Shown: positions 22,628-34,273 of the stretch, piece after piece | How the letters are laid out: each line of letters begins with the position of its first letter | How positions within the stretch are numbered: the stretch's first letter is position 1 | Assembly: GCF_963678635.1 (NCBI RefSeq) | Contig: NC_087064.1 | Location: forward strand, 19,700,509 to 19,764,508 | Direction: 5' to 3' | Length of the DNA: 64,000 bases | DNA from: Symsagittifera roscoffensis | Taxonomy: Eukaryota > Xenacoelomorpha > Acoela > Convolutidae | Program-made: the position numbers and the translations under genes | The notes under the pieces: generated by a model | Told to the model about the DNA's origin: nothing | What the model saw: the letters and a program-made list of their open reading frames with translations, nothing else | The model's database searches: none

Positions 22628-23180
22628 TCAACTGCTGAATACATGCATGAGATTTTTTATTCATCTTTTTCAAGTCCTCATTTGCAGCATTTTATTTTTG
22701 GGTATGCTGGGTATTAGGATTGGGTACTAATCCTTGAGTTTTCTCATTAACCTATTTTTGTTACAAAAGAATGCTTCAACTGTTCTAATACAGTTTTTTG
22801 AGGTTGTTGGCCGCTAAGTTGCCTTATCATGTTCAAATAATAGTTTCCCAGGAAAAAGTTTGTCTGTTAAGTCTGTATTTCTATCGAACCAAAATGATAC
22901 GCCATATTAACTTGTACTCAAACTCAGACAACCCCGCAAAAGGACAGTCAAGTAGTCTGTTTTAAAGAAACGAAAAGCAGCAGAATAAATCCTTGATTAT
23001 ATTGTTTCAATTGGATTTGGAATAACGAGTGTTTTTGGATGACGCATTTGGCAAACTACTGAGGAGTAAGCCCATCTTCCCCAATAAATAATGGAGACTA
23101 GGAATCAAAAACTAGTGTTTTTGAAGAGAGATCCTGTTTCTAGTGGTCCACACCCGTCTTGAATTGACAGGAAACATTAT

Positions 23181-23351
23181 CGCTGATTCAGAGATATCTC
23201 AGTTTTGTTGAAAAATTCATGGCTTATTCAGGCATATCCCATTTTTATGAAGTTTTAGCGATGGTTCAGGGTTATTTCATAACTGTTTCATGGCTAATAT
23301 TCTCAATAATAATCATGGATAATTTAGCCATGATAAATTCCTGAATCAGCG
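23181..23351. repeat. 171-bp element with 11-bp perfect terminal inverted repeats
   Basis: CGCTGATTCAG (23181-23191) and CTGAATCAGCG (23341-23351) are exact inverses. Inside, TCATGGCTAA and TTAGCCATGA form a second pair. Looks MITE-like, but no flanking target duplication is clear. Confidence 0.45.
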
Positions 23352-23779
23352 CTGAAAAAAAATCAAAATTTCGAATTGAATTCAAACTTAGTTACGTCTC
23401 TTTACAATGATAAACCCTAATTTAGCATCAAAGTATAACAATTGTGCAAACAACTGCTGAAAACAACCTAGAATCGCAGTTTTTACGCGAAAATGTAGAA
23501 AAGTGTTAGCTTTGGTGTTAACAGTTTTGAGCAGCTTATTTTACCGGAAACGCGGCAATTTTTGGTAAAAATATGAAAAAAAAAATTTTTTAAAAAAATT
23601 TATGCATCTAAAGATGCAGCTAAAAATGAGCTCAAAACAACTGTTCTTTTTAAACAAATCAATTTTTATTTAAAAGGCAACACACAATCTGATTGTGTTT
23701 CGTCTCCATGCAATGAATGTTTTGATTGTGAGATTCTGACAATCAGCGAAAGTTTATAATTTGTGAAATATATTGTATA

Positions 23780-23809
23780 AAAATAATAATAATCATAATC
23801 ATAATAATA
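23780..23809. repeat. AAT/AATC simple repeat
   Basis: AATAATAATAATCATAATCA-type run just beyond the 3' end of the LINE ORF (minus strand), where some LINEs end in a microsatellite. Confidence 0.6.
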
Positions 23810-23877
23810 GACAAGAACTTAGGAAAAATAAATCCAAGCGAGATAGCTCCCTTTCAGTTTTTGTCAAATCAAACGTT

Positions 23878-25290
23878 TTAAAAGTTTAGTTTTCTAATGT
23901 TTTTACAGTTCATGCATCGGCAGTCCACGAGCATGGATCGTTTTCGTTGAATATCTCTTTTAAATATCTCCAGAAAGTATTCGTTATTATAATTTAGTTC
24001 TTTTATGGTTTCGTGATCCATGATATCGAATTTGAGGGATTGATTCAAGGCGTTCGTAATATTGCAGGCTCTCAGGAAAAAATCAGATTCTGTTTTTTGC
24101 AGTCGAAATTGTTTGCTTTCGTATTTTTTCCTACTCGCATATCTTGTTTGTCCTTTTTCATTAACACTTATGAACTTTTTTCATTGTAGGTCAGTTTTCC
24201 AGTTGGGATTTTGGGCAGTAGCAGTGGAATGTGTAGTTCATGATAAAGTGACAGAGGAAGGATATGCAGGGAAATCAATCAGTCTTTGTATTCTTGAGTT
24301 GGACTCAATATCCATGCTGTTGCTTTCTTTTGTACACTTTCAATTATTTTGAGATCTCTTTTTGAGGGTTTCCATAATGATGAGCCATAACTTACAATAG
24401 GTGCAACATATGATTTGTATGATTTTAATTTCATGGCCTTTGTTGTTATTTTGGAGATGTTTCTTTTCACGGAGCATAATGCCTTCAGCGCTTTGGCAGA
24501 TCTATTTGTAGCATTTTCAGTCCAACTTAATGTGCTAGTGATTATAAGACCTAAATCTTTCATTTCTGCTGTTTCTTGAAGAACAGTTCCATTAACTTAA
24601 ATTTTTGCATTTCCTTTCACACTGAGAATTTTAGTTTTTGACTCACTTACTGCCTCAGAATTCTTTACACACCAATTCAAAATTCGCTTCGCATCGATAT
24701 TTACAATTAATGGGTCATTGCAAACAATTTTGTAATCGTCTTCTTAGCCAAAACTTGCTGACATTGCACAATCTGGTCATTTATATAGAGAATAAACATC
24801 AAAGGTCCGAGAATTGACCCCTGAGGCACACCACTGTGTACTGGTAATGGCTCGGTAATGCTTGTCTAATGCGAATGGTTTGTTTTCTATCTGTTAGATA
24901 CATTTTTAGTAGCTTTAAACATTGTCCTGTGAAACCAAATCTCCTAATTTTTTCAATTATGATTGCTTGGTTCACCTTGTCGAATGTCTTTTGGAAATCT
25001 AGGTAGAGGCAAGCCAGGTAAATTGTTTCGATATTATCATAGTAAGTATATACCTCATAGATATACTCAATGAGGTTTGTAACAGTAGATCGTTTTTGTC
25101 GGAAGCCGTGTTGTGAGTTTGAGATCCTAAATTTTACTGATGAAATCATTTTATCGAAAATTAATTTTTCTAACACCTTTGAGATAACCGTTAGCAGACT
25201 TATTGGTGGGTAGTTGGAGACAAGTTGTTTGTCTCCCTCTTTGAAGATAGGAAAAATTTCGCTTAATTTCCATGTTGACGGAAAACACAT
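23878..25290 (-). pseudogene. Non-LTR retrotransposon (LINE) reverse transcriptase, 5'-truncated and broken
   Basis: From 25290 the minus strand reads STWKLSEIFPIFKEGD, NYPPISLL (usually NYRPISLL), QHGFRQKRST and LYLDFQKTFDKV, where the D of YLDF is the first catalytic aspartate (motif A). After a frame change near 24810 it reads [12 protein letters not shown]-like text, then EDDYKIV, the second catalytic block, whose first residue is replaced by a stop (TAA at 24746-24744). The C-terminal part reads KDLGLIITSTLSW, SYGSSLWKPSKRDLKIIESV and a Cys end DCRCMNC, with stop at 23880-23878. The protein would copy element RNA at a nick in the target. The 5' half, including any endonuclease, is missing, and several stops and frameshifts make it dead. 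The clade (CR1/Jockey-like) is a guess. Confidence 0.85.
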
Positions 25291-28200
25291 TTATTAGCAC
25301 GCGATTTTTTAGCACGCGAAAAACAAACTTTTAGCACAATTTATAGTATTCGTTGTTTTTACAAGATGAGGAAACACGTAATAATAGTTGTTTCTCCCGT
25401 GCTTTGTTTTGAATTTCACTACCTCAAGTAAAACTCTGCAGCTGACATTAAAAGTTTTGACAATAAAATTGCTGCAGAGTTAAGTTTCTGATTTTCTGAC
25501 TATTATAAATAAAAAAGGAAGCATTTATATAGCGGAATGAAATCAAGAAACCGTATACGAGTTAAACTGAGGAATTATGCAATGTCTTTGAAACCAATCA
25601 GGACCGAGCATTTGAAATCGGCAATGTTTGCAGTTACTAATGTATTGTTTGCATTTCAGGTCTTGTTTGGTTTTAAATCTTTTCACATTATCTTTATATA
25701 CCATCATTAAGCAGAATAACGGCAATCCAGAATCTGCTATGAATCAACAATCATCTGCACTCAACTACAACCTTTCGGTGATTTTATACAGTTTAAAGTC
25801 AATTTTGATGAATTATAATTTTTTCAATAGCCTTTTACTACAAAGACAATCAACAAAACTTCAACGAAAACAAAGCAAACAAGCTGAAAGAATATATATT
25901 TTTTCTTGTTTTAAAAACATTATTATCCAGTATCCCTTTGATCTTAGTTTTTCTGTATTATTTGCAAAGCAACAGGAGGAACAGCGGCGTTCTGATCTGT
26001 TTTTTTTTCGACGGATTTTAATTATCTAACAGAAAATTCTACAAATATCGAAACAAATAGTTCGAAATTGTTTCCAATTTTCAAACCAACTCTATCATGA
26101 CACTCAATTTGTTAAGCTCAGTTTGATAAATTCATAGCTGATTCAGTTTTTTACGGTACATTACCTATAGTCACATCTCATTCTTGCAGTTTGTTAATGA
26201 TCTTTGTCGCCTTTCACCTAAAAACAACAAAAAACAACAACATGGCAACAAAATAGCGAGCTTTCCTTAAAAGGGCAAAACGTTCTGTGTTGATTGCTTA
26301 TCTACCGGCAAACCGTGTTATTTTAAAAACCTAAATTGATGATGTGACAAACAGAAATAACATACACGATGCAAGCTTTTTAAATTTATACACAATGCAG
26401 GACTTCAGATGATCTTATAGATCTAAAACACAGACCTTAGATAAAGCCAAAGAAACGAGGCTGGAAAAAAATTATCATGAAACTCCCGTACCCAGTAAAT
26501 TTTCTAAAAACAGATCTCAAATAATCTTTTTCTCAAATCTAAATTTCAGATCTGAAATAGGTTGTGAAATGCTTAAATAACACTTTGATACTTTAAGGAT
26601 AGTTTATTTCAGATCTAATTTCAGGTCTGAAATTTTCTTTTTCTTGGTTATTTCAGATCTGAAACAATCTATTTCAGATCTGAAATTTAGTTTTTCTTGG
26701 CTGGTTCAGATCTGAACATTCAATGATTCAAACTCAATTTTTGCAATTTTTGGTGTTTCTTAGCTTCTGCTAGCTACTAGCAGGTACTCAGCAAAATTTC
26801 AGTTGGAGACTGCCGAAGTATGTTTCCCCAAGAATGAGATAAACATTGGAAACGCATAAGTAACGCACGCATGAAAATAAAAAAGGTCACAGCTGTTCTA
26901 ACAGTTTTTGAAAACTTTTTAACACATTTGAACAAGAAATTTAGCTCGAAAAAAAACCATTTGTAAAATTATTTGGAAGTTTTTCTGACCGCTAGTCAAC
27001 CTAAACATATTTTTGTATTGCAGAAACATCAAAAAAAAAAACTCCATGTTTTGCTCGAAATGCATAAATTATAATTTAACAAAGGATTTTTCAGATCTAA
27101 TTTCAGATCTGAAAATTTGTTTTTCAAGTTTATTTTAGATCTGAAATTTTCCATTCCAGATCCAAATTTCAGATCTGAAATTTGTAAACACTTATCAAGA
27201 TCTGAAATAAAAAATTTCAGATCTGAGAATCAACTTATATAAGAAATAACGAATTTCAGATTGCACAGAAAATCCCCTGGGTACGTGCTGGCAGTTTTTC
27301 ACGCTAGTTTGTTCCAAATCGGTAGTTTCAAAACGCTTGCTTTTTTGCTTTTTTGATCTTGCATAAAATGATCTTGCTTTTTTGTTTTAAAAGAAATAGT
27401 CAGATTTTTCAATAATAATACCAAAAAACTACGTTTTCAGGGCTTGAATAAAAGTGTCCGGGCATATGTTTTTATAGTAGGCCTGCTCGCTTGTTTTAAT
27501 TGCTCGAAGTTAAGCCAAAACTCAAACATTTTTTCATCCAGTTTTTCTCAACACTCATACCCAATTATCAAGATCTTTTAATTTCAACCGAATTGAGACT
27601 GAAAAAGCTTTAAATTGGTGTATCAATGACCAAAAAAATCGACTCCGGGCGACTCCATTCATTTCAGCAAAAAGCTGTTAAACTAATTTTTGATAAAAGA
27701 GAAAAAGACTATATGATTTATTTTCGTTGTCTTCACACCCATTATTTTCTCAGATACTTTTTATAAAATTTAGTGGGAACATCAAAACTACTCAAATTGA
27801 ATACAGTTATTTTTAATATACAAAAAGAAGTCAAAACAATTTGATATAGGCGCAAAACCTCTCTTGAAAAAATTTTATAAACAGAAAAAAAATCACTGTC
27901 GACCCAAGACTTTAAGGTAAAACTTTCAGAAACAGAAACAATATTTACACAACGAATCAAATAAGGCGCAAAAATTTCAAGAGAATGTTTTTTAAACGCA
28001 CATAGAAACATCAAAAGGATACAATTCAGGCGCAAAATTTCTCAGGGAACACTGCGATAAAAGTCAGAACCACTCAATTCAAAAACATTTTTTTAAAAGG
28101 AATTTTTTCTTTTAAAATTTACAAATTTTTTTGTTTGAAGGAATAAAGAAAAGTAAAAAATCATACCTAACTTAATTAGAGTAGAGAGTAGTTATTTTAA

Positions 28201-30073
28201 TTTCTGAAAACCTGAGACAAAAGTTTGTTCAAAAATGGTTTGATGGTAGCTGAGGTTTTATTCGGCTTTTCAAAAAAATCTACTCAATTTCTCTTGACTC
28301 AAGATTCGTATTGTAATGAGAGTTTTCAATACAATATGAGGTTCCAATACAATCTTATTTTAATGAAGAGAATTTGAGAAGCGTATCTACTTTTAAGTAG
28401 AAATTAGTTCGACCTCAGTCGGAGGTTGATCAATCAAATTCGTCTACATTTTCTGGAAAATTTAAGAAGTTGATCAAAGTCATTATATAAAATTATCAAA
28501 ACGGAAACAAATGTGAATAGGATTAGAGGAGAATACGAACTCGTTGTATTTCTTTCAGCCAGAGAAAGGATGTGCAATTTGAATAACTCCAGGCTCACTT
28601 TATTGTTCTCGTAGCCTTGTAAAAGTCAATTAGAAAGCAACACGACTCTTCCTGCAAAAAATGGAGCTCTTAGTTCTTATTCTCAAGAAGGCTTAATAAA
28701 AATATGTCAAGTCAAACAGCCCAAATAATGATTGCACGAAAGTCAGATCTAAAACAGAAACTTGTTCTTAGTAAAAAAAACTCCTAAGACAAGAGTAGCA
28801 GGTTGCTGTGCAGGTATCATACAAAGTTCCAATTAAGAAACGAGGATTCCTTTTAAAATGAAAAAAAAAAATCAAAATTAAATTTCCAATTTTGTTTTCT
28901 CATTTTCCCGTTGACCTCGATTTGAGTTAAGGCGATAGAATTGTTTTAAAATCAACAAAAACTAAACCGTAACAGTGACTTTTACGGTGACAATTTTCCA
29001 GTTTTTTTTGGAAACCAACGTACGGCTGAAAAACGTTTACATGAAGTCACCCTGCACTAACAAAAATGTTTTTGATTTAATTCCTATTGAATTAAATTGT
29101 TGTTATATCAAAATCAATTTAACTGAAATGGTTTTAGACTGCTTTCATTCCATCTATCCTGAATTTTTGGGGGTAGTTAAAAATCTCATCCGGGTCTCAT
29201 CAAAATTGATATAAACCCGGGTCGAGATCCCGCTCAAAAAGCAAGATTTGAGCGGTTTGAGCGGTTTGGGCGTTTTTTTTTTGCTTATCTTACATTCTTA
29301 TCTTACATTTACCCACACCGAAAATGCTTATCTTACATTTTCCTACATCAAATGTATGGAAAAATGCTAATCATACAATTTTCATACAATTTCAAAAAAA
29401 CATTGAAAAACGATTCAATACAGTTTCTCCGGCTATCTGAACCAAATAAAACAGTCTGGTAATGAAAAATAACTACTATTTTTTTCAATATTAGAAAATT
29501 GTATGATAACCATTTTTTCATGAAAGGCAAGATTTTCAGAAACTTGTTAAAACTTGTTTTTAATCAAATTTAAGGTAATTAACAGTGCTTTTGCTCAATT
29601 TATGAACAAATTTTACAATAGTCCAAATAAGTTTACTAAAAAGGTACAATTTTAGTATCTAAAAATATCAGGGCAAAGTTGTTTTTAGCACATATCTTGC
29701 TTGCTTATCTATTGGTTTTCTGGTGGTTATAAACAAAGTTTGTGCAATTAATATTTGGACCGGCGAAATTGTTTTGAATGAAAAAAACAGCTAAAATATA
29801 AATTTTTTGCTAGTTTATGGTGTAATTTTTGACCCAAGTTGGTTCTCTTCAATTCCCCAAAAAAATCCGATTTTGTTCAAAGGTAAACTTTTTTATTTTT
29901 CGAAATTTGAGCTTAAGACAACAAAAATTTTGAATAATTGCGAGAAATACCGTCAAAAAAACCTAATTATTATTGAGGTCAGACCACCTCAAGGTCAGAC
30001 AGAATAGTTGAAGCAAATCATTTTGCAAATCACCTTTGATTAAAATAGTCGAAATTGATTGAAATCAGACTGA
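25291..30073. other. Non-coding stretch
   Basis: No protein motif found. It includes TTAGCACGCG repeats just right of the LINE break (25292-25335), the palindrome cluster at 26544-27260, small CTTATCTTACATT and GAGCGGTTT repeats at 29250-29340, and, at about 29900-30073, sequence homologous to 11925-12015 (TTAAGACAACAAAA...AGTCGAAATT). That last part is the left flank of the copia insertion. Confidence 0.4.
26544..27260. repeat. Cluster of the 14-bp palindrome TTTCAGATCTGAAA
   Basis: Exact copies at 26544, 26651, 26672, 27101 and 27167, with one- or two-base variants at 26619, 26704, 27133 and 27215 and half sites (TTTCAGATCT) at 26607 and 27089. Spacing is irregular, so it is not a simple tandem repeat; a gap without copies lies at about 26720-27085. 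Confidence 0.85.
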
Positions 30074-30274
30074 GTCAACTAGAGATCACAAACTAATTAA
30101 TTAGTCAGTAATTAATTAACTGGTACTTTTGCGATGCTAAATTGTCTTGCCATTCATATTCACTTTATTAAGTCAATCTTCAATATCTCTATCTATCCTC
30201 AATCCTCCATCAAACCTCAGACTCTATCTAACACCAGCCCTTAATTCTAGATGCTCTAACCCTGAATCCTAACA
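30074..30274 (+). repeat. 5' LTR of copia copy 1
   Basis: Ends CTAACA immediately before the primer binding site. Matched by the shorter 3' LTR at 33453-33548 (GTCAACTAG, ATTAATTAGTCAG, GCTCTAAC). Confidence 0.75.
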
Positions 30275-30288
30275 GGTTATGAGCCCAG
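30275..30288 (+). promoter_or_regulatory. Primer binding site for a half tRNA-iMet
   Basis: GGTTATGAGCCCAG right after the LTR end. Drosophila copia uses GGTTATGGGCCCAG at this place, complementary to the anticodon arm of initiator tRNA-Met; one base differs here. Confidence 0.8.
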
Positions 30289-30504
30289 ATTTCTAATTCA
30301 TCCTCCTATTATTTTTCTTACCAGAGTTTTAAATTTTTAGCTAGCAGCATTTAGCAACCATCGATTCAAAACTGGCGGTTTTTTAATGAAAATGTTTTAA
30401 AAAATTTCGGCTTGAGCGACGAAGTTTGTTGCGCTGATGCACAGCAAGGGCCTACTGAGCTGAGCTTATATTACCCGAGAGTTCGAATGCTGATCAGTAG
30501 GCAG

Positions 30505-31290
30505 TTTAATAACAAAAGGGAGGAACGAGCACTGTTGATCCAACAGAGGAAAGCCAAGGAAACACTGTAGGGTCCCACATGGCCCTGGTGCTCAACAGCT
30601 CCCCTTTGACGTGCATTAAGAACAACTGCGTCTAATGCAGAACATTAAGAAACAACAAATGACTATGGCGATTGGACAAAGGCCTGGAAGCTGCATCAAG
30701 AGAAGTGCTGCTGTGTAGAGAGGCCGGCGATGGTCAGTCTAATAGGCCAGTTTGTGAAGCTGCAGCCAGAATCTCGGTTAATTCTCCGTTTTGCTGTAAA
30801 CAGCTGATGACGCGGCTGAGCGAGACTGGAGAAGCAATCATGGACATACTGTTTAATGCTTTCGTGATCAATAGCCTGCCTGTTGGCTATGAGTAGTTTG
30901 TGGTGCATGGAGCTTTCAACTAGCCAAGACTTTACCAGCGCTGAAGACGAGGTTGAGGAACTACGATGACTCTAGGAAAGCTCGGTTTGGAGAGAAGACT
31001 GGACATGGTCACATAGCCATGCAAAATGTGAAGCAGAATAAAGGAGTTTCAAGTAGTGTTTGTTATGTGTGCGGTCAGAAGGGTCATATGAGGCGGGACA
31101 CTGCAATTTCAGATAAGGCAAGGAACAATCTAGAGCTCCAGGCCGTGAGACAAACGAAGCAAGTGCGCTTTGAGCAAAAAAAATAAGTTTGCTTCAAATG
31201 GTGGTAACCTAGACAAATTGCGAGAATTCGCAAGCAGGGGAGGACAGGGCTGTTTAGCTGCTGTGCTTCAACTTCCATGAAAGGAGACGA
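30505..31290 (+). pseudogene. gag: Copia Gag remnant, copy 1
   Basis: Fragments in shifting frames: EERALLIQQRKAKETL near 30525, then TRLSETGEAIMDILFNAFVI, NSLPVGYE and a TAG, as in the UBN2-type Gag of copia elements, and a nucleocapsid part with CYVCGQKGHMRRDT (31061-31102). In the CX2CX4HX4C knuckle the last Cys is Thr, so the finger would not close. Compared with copy 2, one G is missing after VVHG (near 30908) and one A is added in an A-run near 31180, so copy 1 has decayed further. Confidence 0.8.
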
Positions 31291-31683
31291 CCTCATTGCG
31301 CATATGGAGTGCACTGATCATATGGTGCGCGATAGAGCTGTCTTTTCTAGCTCTGAGAGCTGAAACGAAGGCATTAGTGTGGAGAACCCCAACGACACGC
31401 CATTAAGAATTGAGGGCAAAGGATCAGTGGAAATTGTGATCATTGACTGCCAGGTTACTGCGAGAAGCTAATACGCTGTTTGTACCGAGCTACAGCGTGA
31501 ACTTGATGAGCGTGAGCTCAGTGGTTGCTAGAAGGTCAAGCTTCACTGTCTTTGTTTCACATCTACTGGCGCCAGATAGGGATAGCTACCTGTGAAGCAG
31601 CTCGGAAAGTTTTTCTTCCTTGAGTGCAATTTCAGGAAGAACCCGATGACTCTAGTGACGCAGGCAAAGAGAGATACCAATAA

Positions 31684-33345
31684 TGCTTTGTTGTGGCACC
31701 GACTACTGAGACACCTCAATCAGTAGGTTTTTTCGTTTTTTTCACTGTGGGTGAGCTAGAGTTCTGCGAAACGCTTACAGCTTCACAGATGGTGCCTAAG
31801 ATGCAGTGCCTAAGAAGAAAGACAGTAGGGAATTGGAAGTAGGGCAAAGGGTCTTCAAGGACATCCTGGTACCGTTTGAAAAACCGAGCATGCATGGTGC
31901 ACTCTATGCCTTGAGCTTCATCGATAACTTCAGTCGGCTGGCTGCGGTCAAGTATCTGGTGAAGAAGAGTGATGCTATACTGAAGGTCCAGGGTTTTGTG
32001 ACTGAGCATGGAGCACCGAAGTGCCTGCGATTGGAGGTGAGCATTAATTAAATGCTCTAGGGAGATTTTGTAGAGAACCCCAGGTCAAGTAAGAGTTCAC
32101 TGTTGATCGAGTCAACCGACGAAAACTGGATCCACACGGCAAAAAAAGAAAGTTCATTGGCTGCGACGAGGAGGTAATAGCCTACTTTTTGAATAATCTA
32201 GAGGCAAGATTAGTGTTGCATGTATGACGCCTGATTTTCAATGATAACGTCAATCCAGACGACTCCAAGGTTGACAGTGAGCCTTTACAAAACCTTGCAG
32301 CCCTACAAACCCAGGGGTGCATTGATATTGAGTAACCAAGCACAAAGAGAACCATCAAAGCGCCTAGCGCACCAGGTAAGGGTGACACTGCCAAGTTTAC
32401 TGGAGGCTACTGAGGAGGAAACGTCGAATAGAAAGCAGTAGGTTAACATTCTACTGATGATCTAGTGCAGAGGTCATTTCGGACAAGGAACCCAGCCATT
32501 CGATACAGACTGACCTAGACCAACGCTTTAGTGTCTTTAATCCAAGAGACAAAGAGATATTCAGAAGCAGTGTCTGCTCCCGAAAATGAGCAGTGGCTGG
32601 TAGCCATCGCTTTATAAACGAAGACTGTAGAAGCCATGGGAACACGGACACTTGTTGATAGACTATGAGGATACTTCTGGCTCTGCGGGCAAAAAATGAT
32701 CTTGCTTTTCATCAGATGTTGTTAAGTCAAACTGCCATGCATGTAAAATTCTATTGATCCGAAGATGCTGACTGGGCTGAAAAACTGGATGATAGAAGGT
32801 CAACTACTGGCTACAGCTCCCATTTGCAAAACAAAGGGACAGCAATTAGTTGGAGCACTAAGAAGCAACGAACTGCAGCCATATTTACCAGTGAGGCTGA
32901 GCATCAAGAAAGGTCAGCAGTGGTTCAAGAGGCTCTATATCTGCAATCAATTTTCGATGAGTTGATGAACGTTAGTCCGTCATTCACCACGCCCATGGAG
33001 GATATTCACAGCTGAATCAACATGTGCAAAAATCCTGTGGTGCAGTAGCAAACAAAGCAAAACGCTGTGAAACACTACTTTGTTCGAGAACGAAAAGGAA
33101 GATGAGACAGTTGAACTCCAGTGTTGCTCTACTGGGATCTTGGATGCTGACTTGTTGACAAAAGCCCTGAGCAAGTGAAACACCACTTTGTTCGAGAACG
33201 AAAAGGAAGATGAGACAGTTGAACTCCAGTTTTGCTCTACTGGGATCTTGGATGCTGACTTGTTGACAAAAGCCCTGAGCAAGGCCAAGGTGGACCAACA
33301 TCGTCAAACCTTGATCAGTTTGGAGGTCAACACTGTGAATCAGTT
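31684..33345 (+). pseudogene. pol: Copia Pol remnant, copy 1 (integrase and RNase H; RT core missing)
   Basis: Pre-integrase NNALLWHRLLRHLNQ near 31680-31725. Integrase core KDILVPFEKPSMHGALYALSF + IDNFSRL in 31806-32051; the second catalytic block is lost at CLRLEVSIN. After integrase come RRKLDPHGKKRKFIGCDEE (about 32115-32180), RTRNPAIRYRL and the RT lead-in EAVSAPENEQWLVAIA (about 32560-32612). The RT palm with YVDD should follow but is absent; from 32761 the text is RNase H (DADWAEKLDDRRSTTGY, SWSTKKQRTA, FTSEAEH). The end matches copia C-termini (HYFVRERK...DADLLTKALSKAKV). The same deletion is in copy 2, so it predates the duplication. Confidence 0.85.
33067..33282 (+). repeat. 108-bp in-frame tandem duplication in the Pol C-terminus
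   Basis: GTGAAACACTACTTTGTTCG at 33067 and GTGAAACACCACTTTGTTCG at 33175 start two almost identical 108-bp (36-codon) blocks. Copy 2 of the element has only one. Confidence 0.9.
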
Positions 33346-33452
33346 TTGAGGTCAACTCTAATTAAAATTGTAAAAAACTGATTCAAACAGTGAATCATTT
33401 TGGAGGTCAACACTGATTAAAATTGTATAAAAACTAATTTAAATTAGACAAG

Positions 33453-33548
33453 GTCAACTAGTAATCACAATTTAATTAATTAGTCAGATACTATCTCAGT
33501 CTTCAACCCCAGCCCCTCGTCCTAGTTGCTCTAACTCCGAAACTTAAC
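33453..33548 (+). repeat. 3' LTR of copia copy 1 (shortened)
   Basis: 96 bp from GTCAACTAGTAATCACA to CTTAAC; lacks about 100 bp present in the middle of the 5' LTR. Preceded by repeated TTTTGGAGGTCAACACTG blocks (33320-33410). Confidence 0.6.
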
Positions 33549-33590
33549 CGAGCACAAAGTACTGTCCCGTTCTTCGAATGTCGGAACAAA
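33549..33590 (+). repeat. CCGAGCACAA...CGGAACAA hairpin motif (right flank of copia copy 1)
   Basis: CGAGCACAAAGTAC, then CCCG-TTCTTCGAATGT-CGG and AACAAA; same order as 12030-12076 and 12546-12590. It directly abuts the copia 3' LTR. Confidence 0.6.
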
Positions 33591-34273
33591 CAAATTGAAA
33601 TTGAAACTTTTAAATTAAGTTAATTAGAAAAATTTTCAATTAACTGAGTATAAATCCAACTTTGATGCCAAGCTTCTTTCCCACCTTAAAAACTCAAAAT
33701 AATTTGGTCTTAAAATTGCATTTAAGCTGTAAGAAATGCCCCTCCAATCTAGTTTGTTGCCTAATAATATTCAGAGAAATAGCTCAAATTAAATATTAGG
33801 ACATATATTTTTTATTGTTACATTTTTTCAAGGTTATTTGAGCAACGACCAGACTTCAGTGGAAACAAAAAAGCAGTTTTAGCATACATTGCGAATGGTA
33901 ATAATTTCCGAATTTAAGAAACATGTCTGCCGAATTTAGGAAAAAGAATTGATTTAAATCAAATAAAATTGGAGTCTCAATATAGTAAAAAAAAATAATA
34001 TAAGCTATCTATGTTGAATCAGAATGTTCATAAAAACAATCAAATATCGAAGCTGCAAAAAATGTAAAAGTTTGACACTACTAAAGATTATATCTAAAAG
34101 AAAATTTTGCTTGGTGGAACATAAAAATGGTTTTTATTGAAATACGAATTACATGCTCATTGAAATTTCTAAACGATTGAAAATTTTGTTTTTGTTGCTA
34201 AAATTTTCTTTGCTTCTGGCCTATGGATGTTGGTTTTAAGAAACTACAAACTAGAAAATAGCGCCTCGTAATT

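Larger units (their letters stand above)
20011..23877. other. Non-coding stretch
   Basis: Possible 3' UTR at the left, then AT-rich DNA. 21075-21245 has two G-rich words (CTTGGTCTATTTGGGGG and CTTGGTCTAATTGGGG). A hairpin-motif copy and a short inverted repeat are listed separately. Confidence 0.4.
30074..33548 (+). mobile_element. Ty1/copia LTR retrotransposon, copy 1, internally deleted
   Basis: Order is LTR, copia-type primer binding site, gag, zinc knuckle, pre-integrase, integrase, (RT mostly missing), RNase H, LTR: the copia order with integrase before RT. About 3.5 kb against roughly 5 kb for intact copia elements. Many stops and frameshifts. The left flank (to 30073) and right flank (from 33549) both match the 522-bp repeat at 11741-12594, so the element landed inside a copy of it. 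Confidence 0.88.

Noticed and set aside
25628-26029. 133-codon ORF with an Asn/Gln/Ser-rich stretch bounded by AG and GT
   Set aside because: The middle (about 25711-25778) could be a small exon, but splice signals are weak and the rest looks non-coding.
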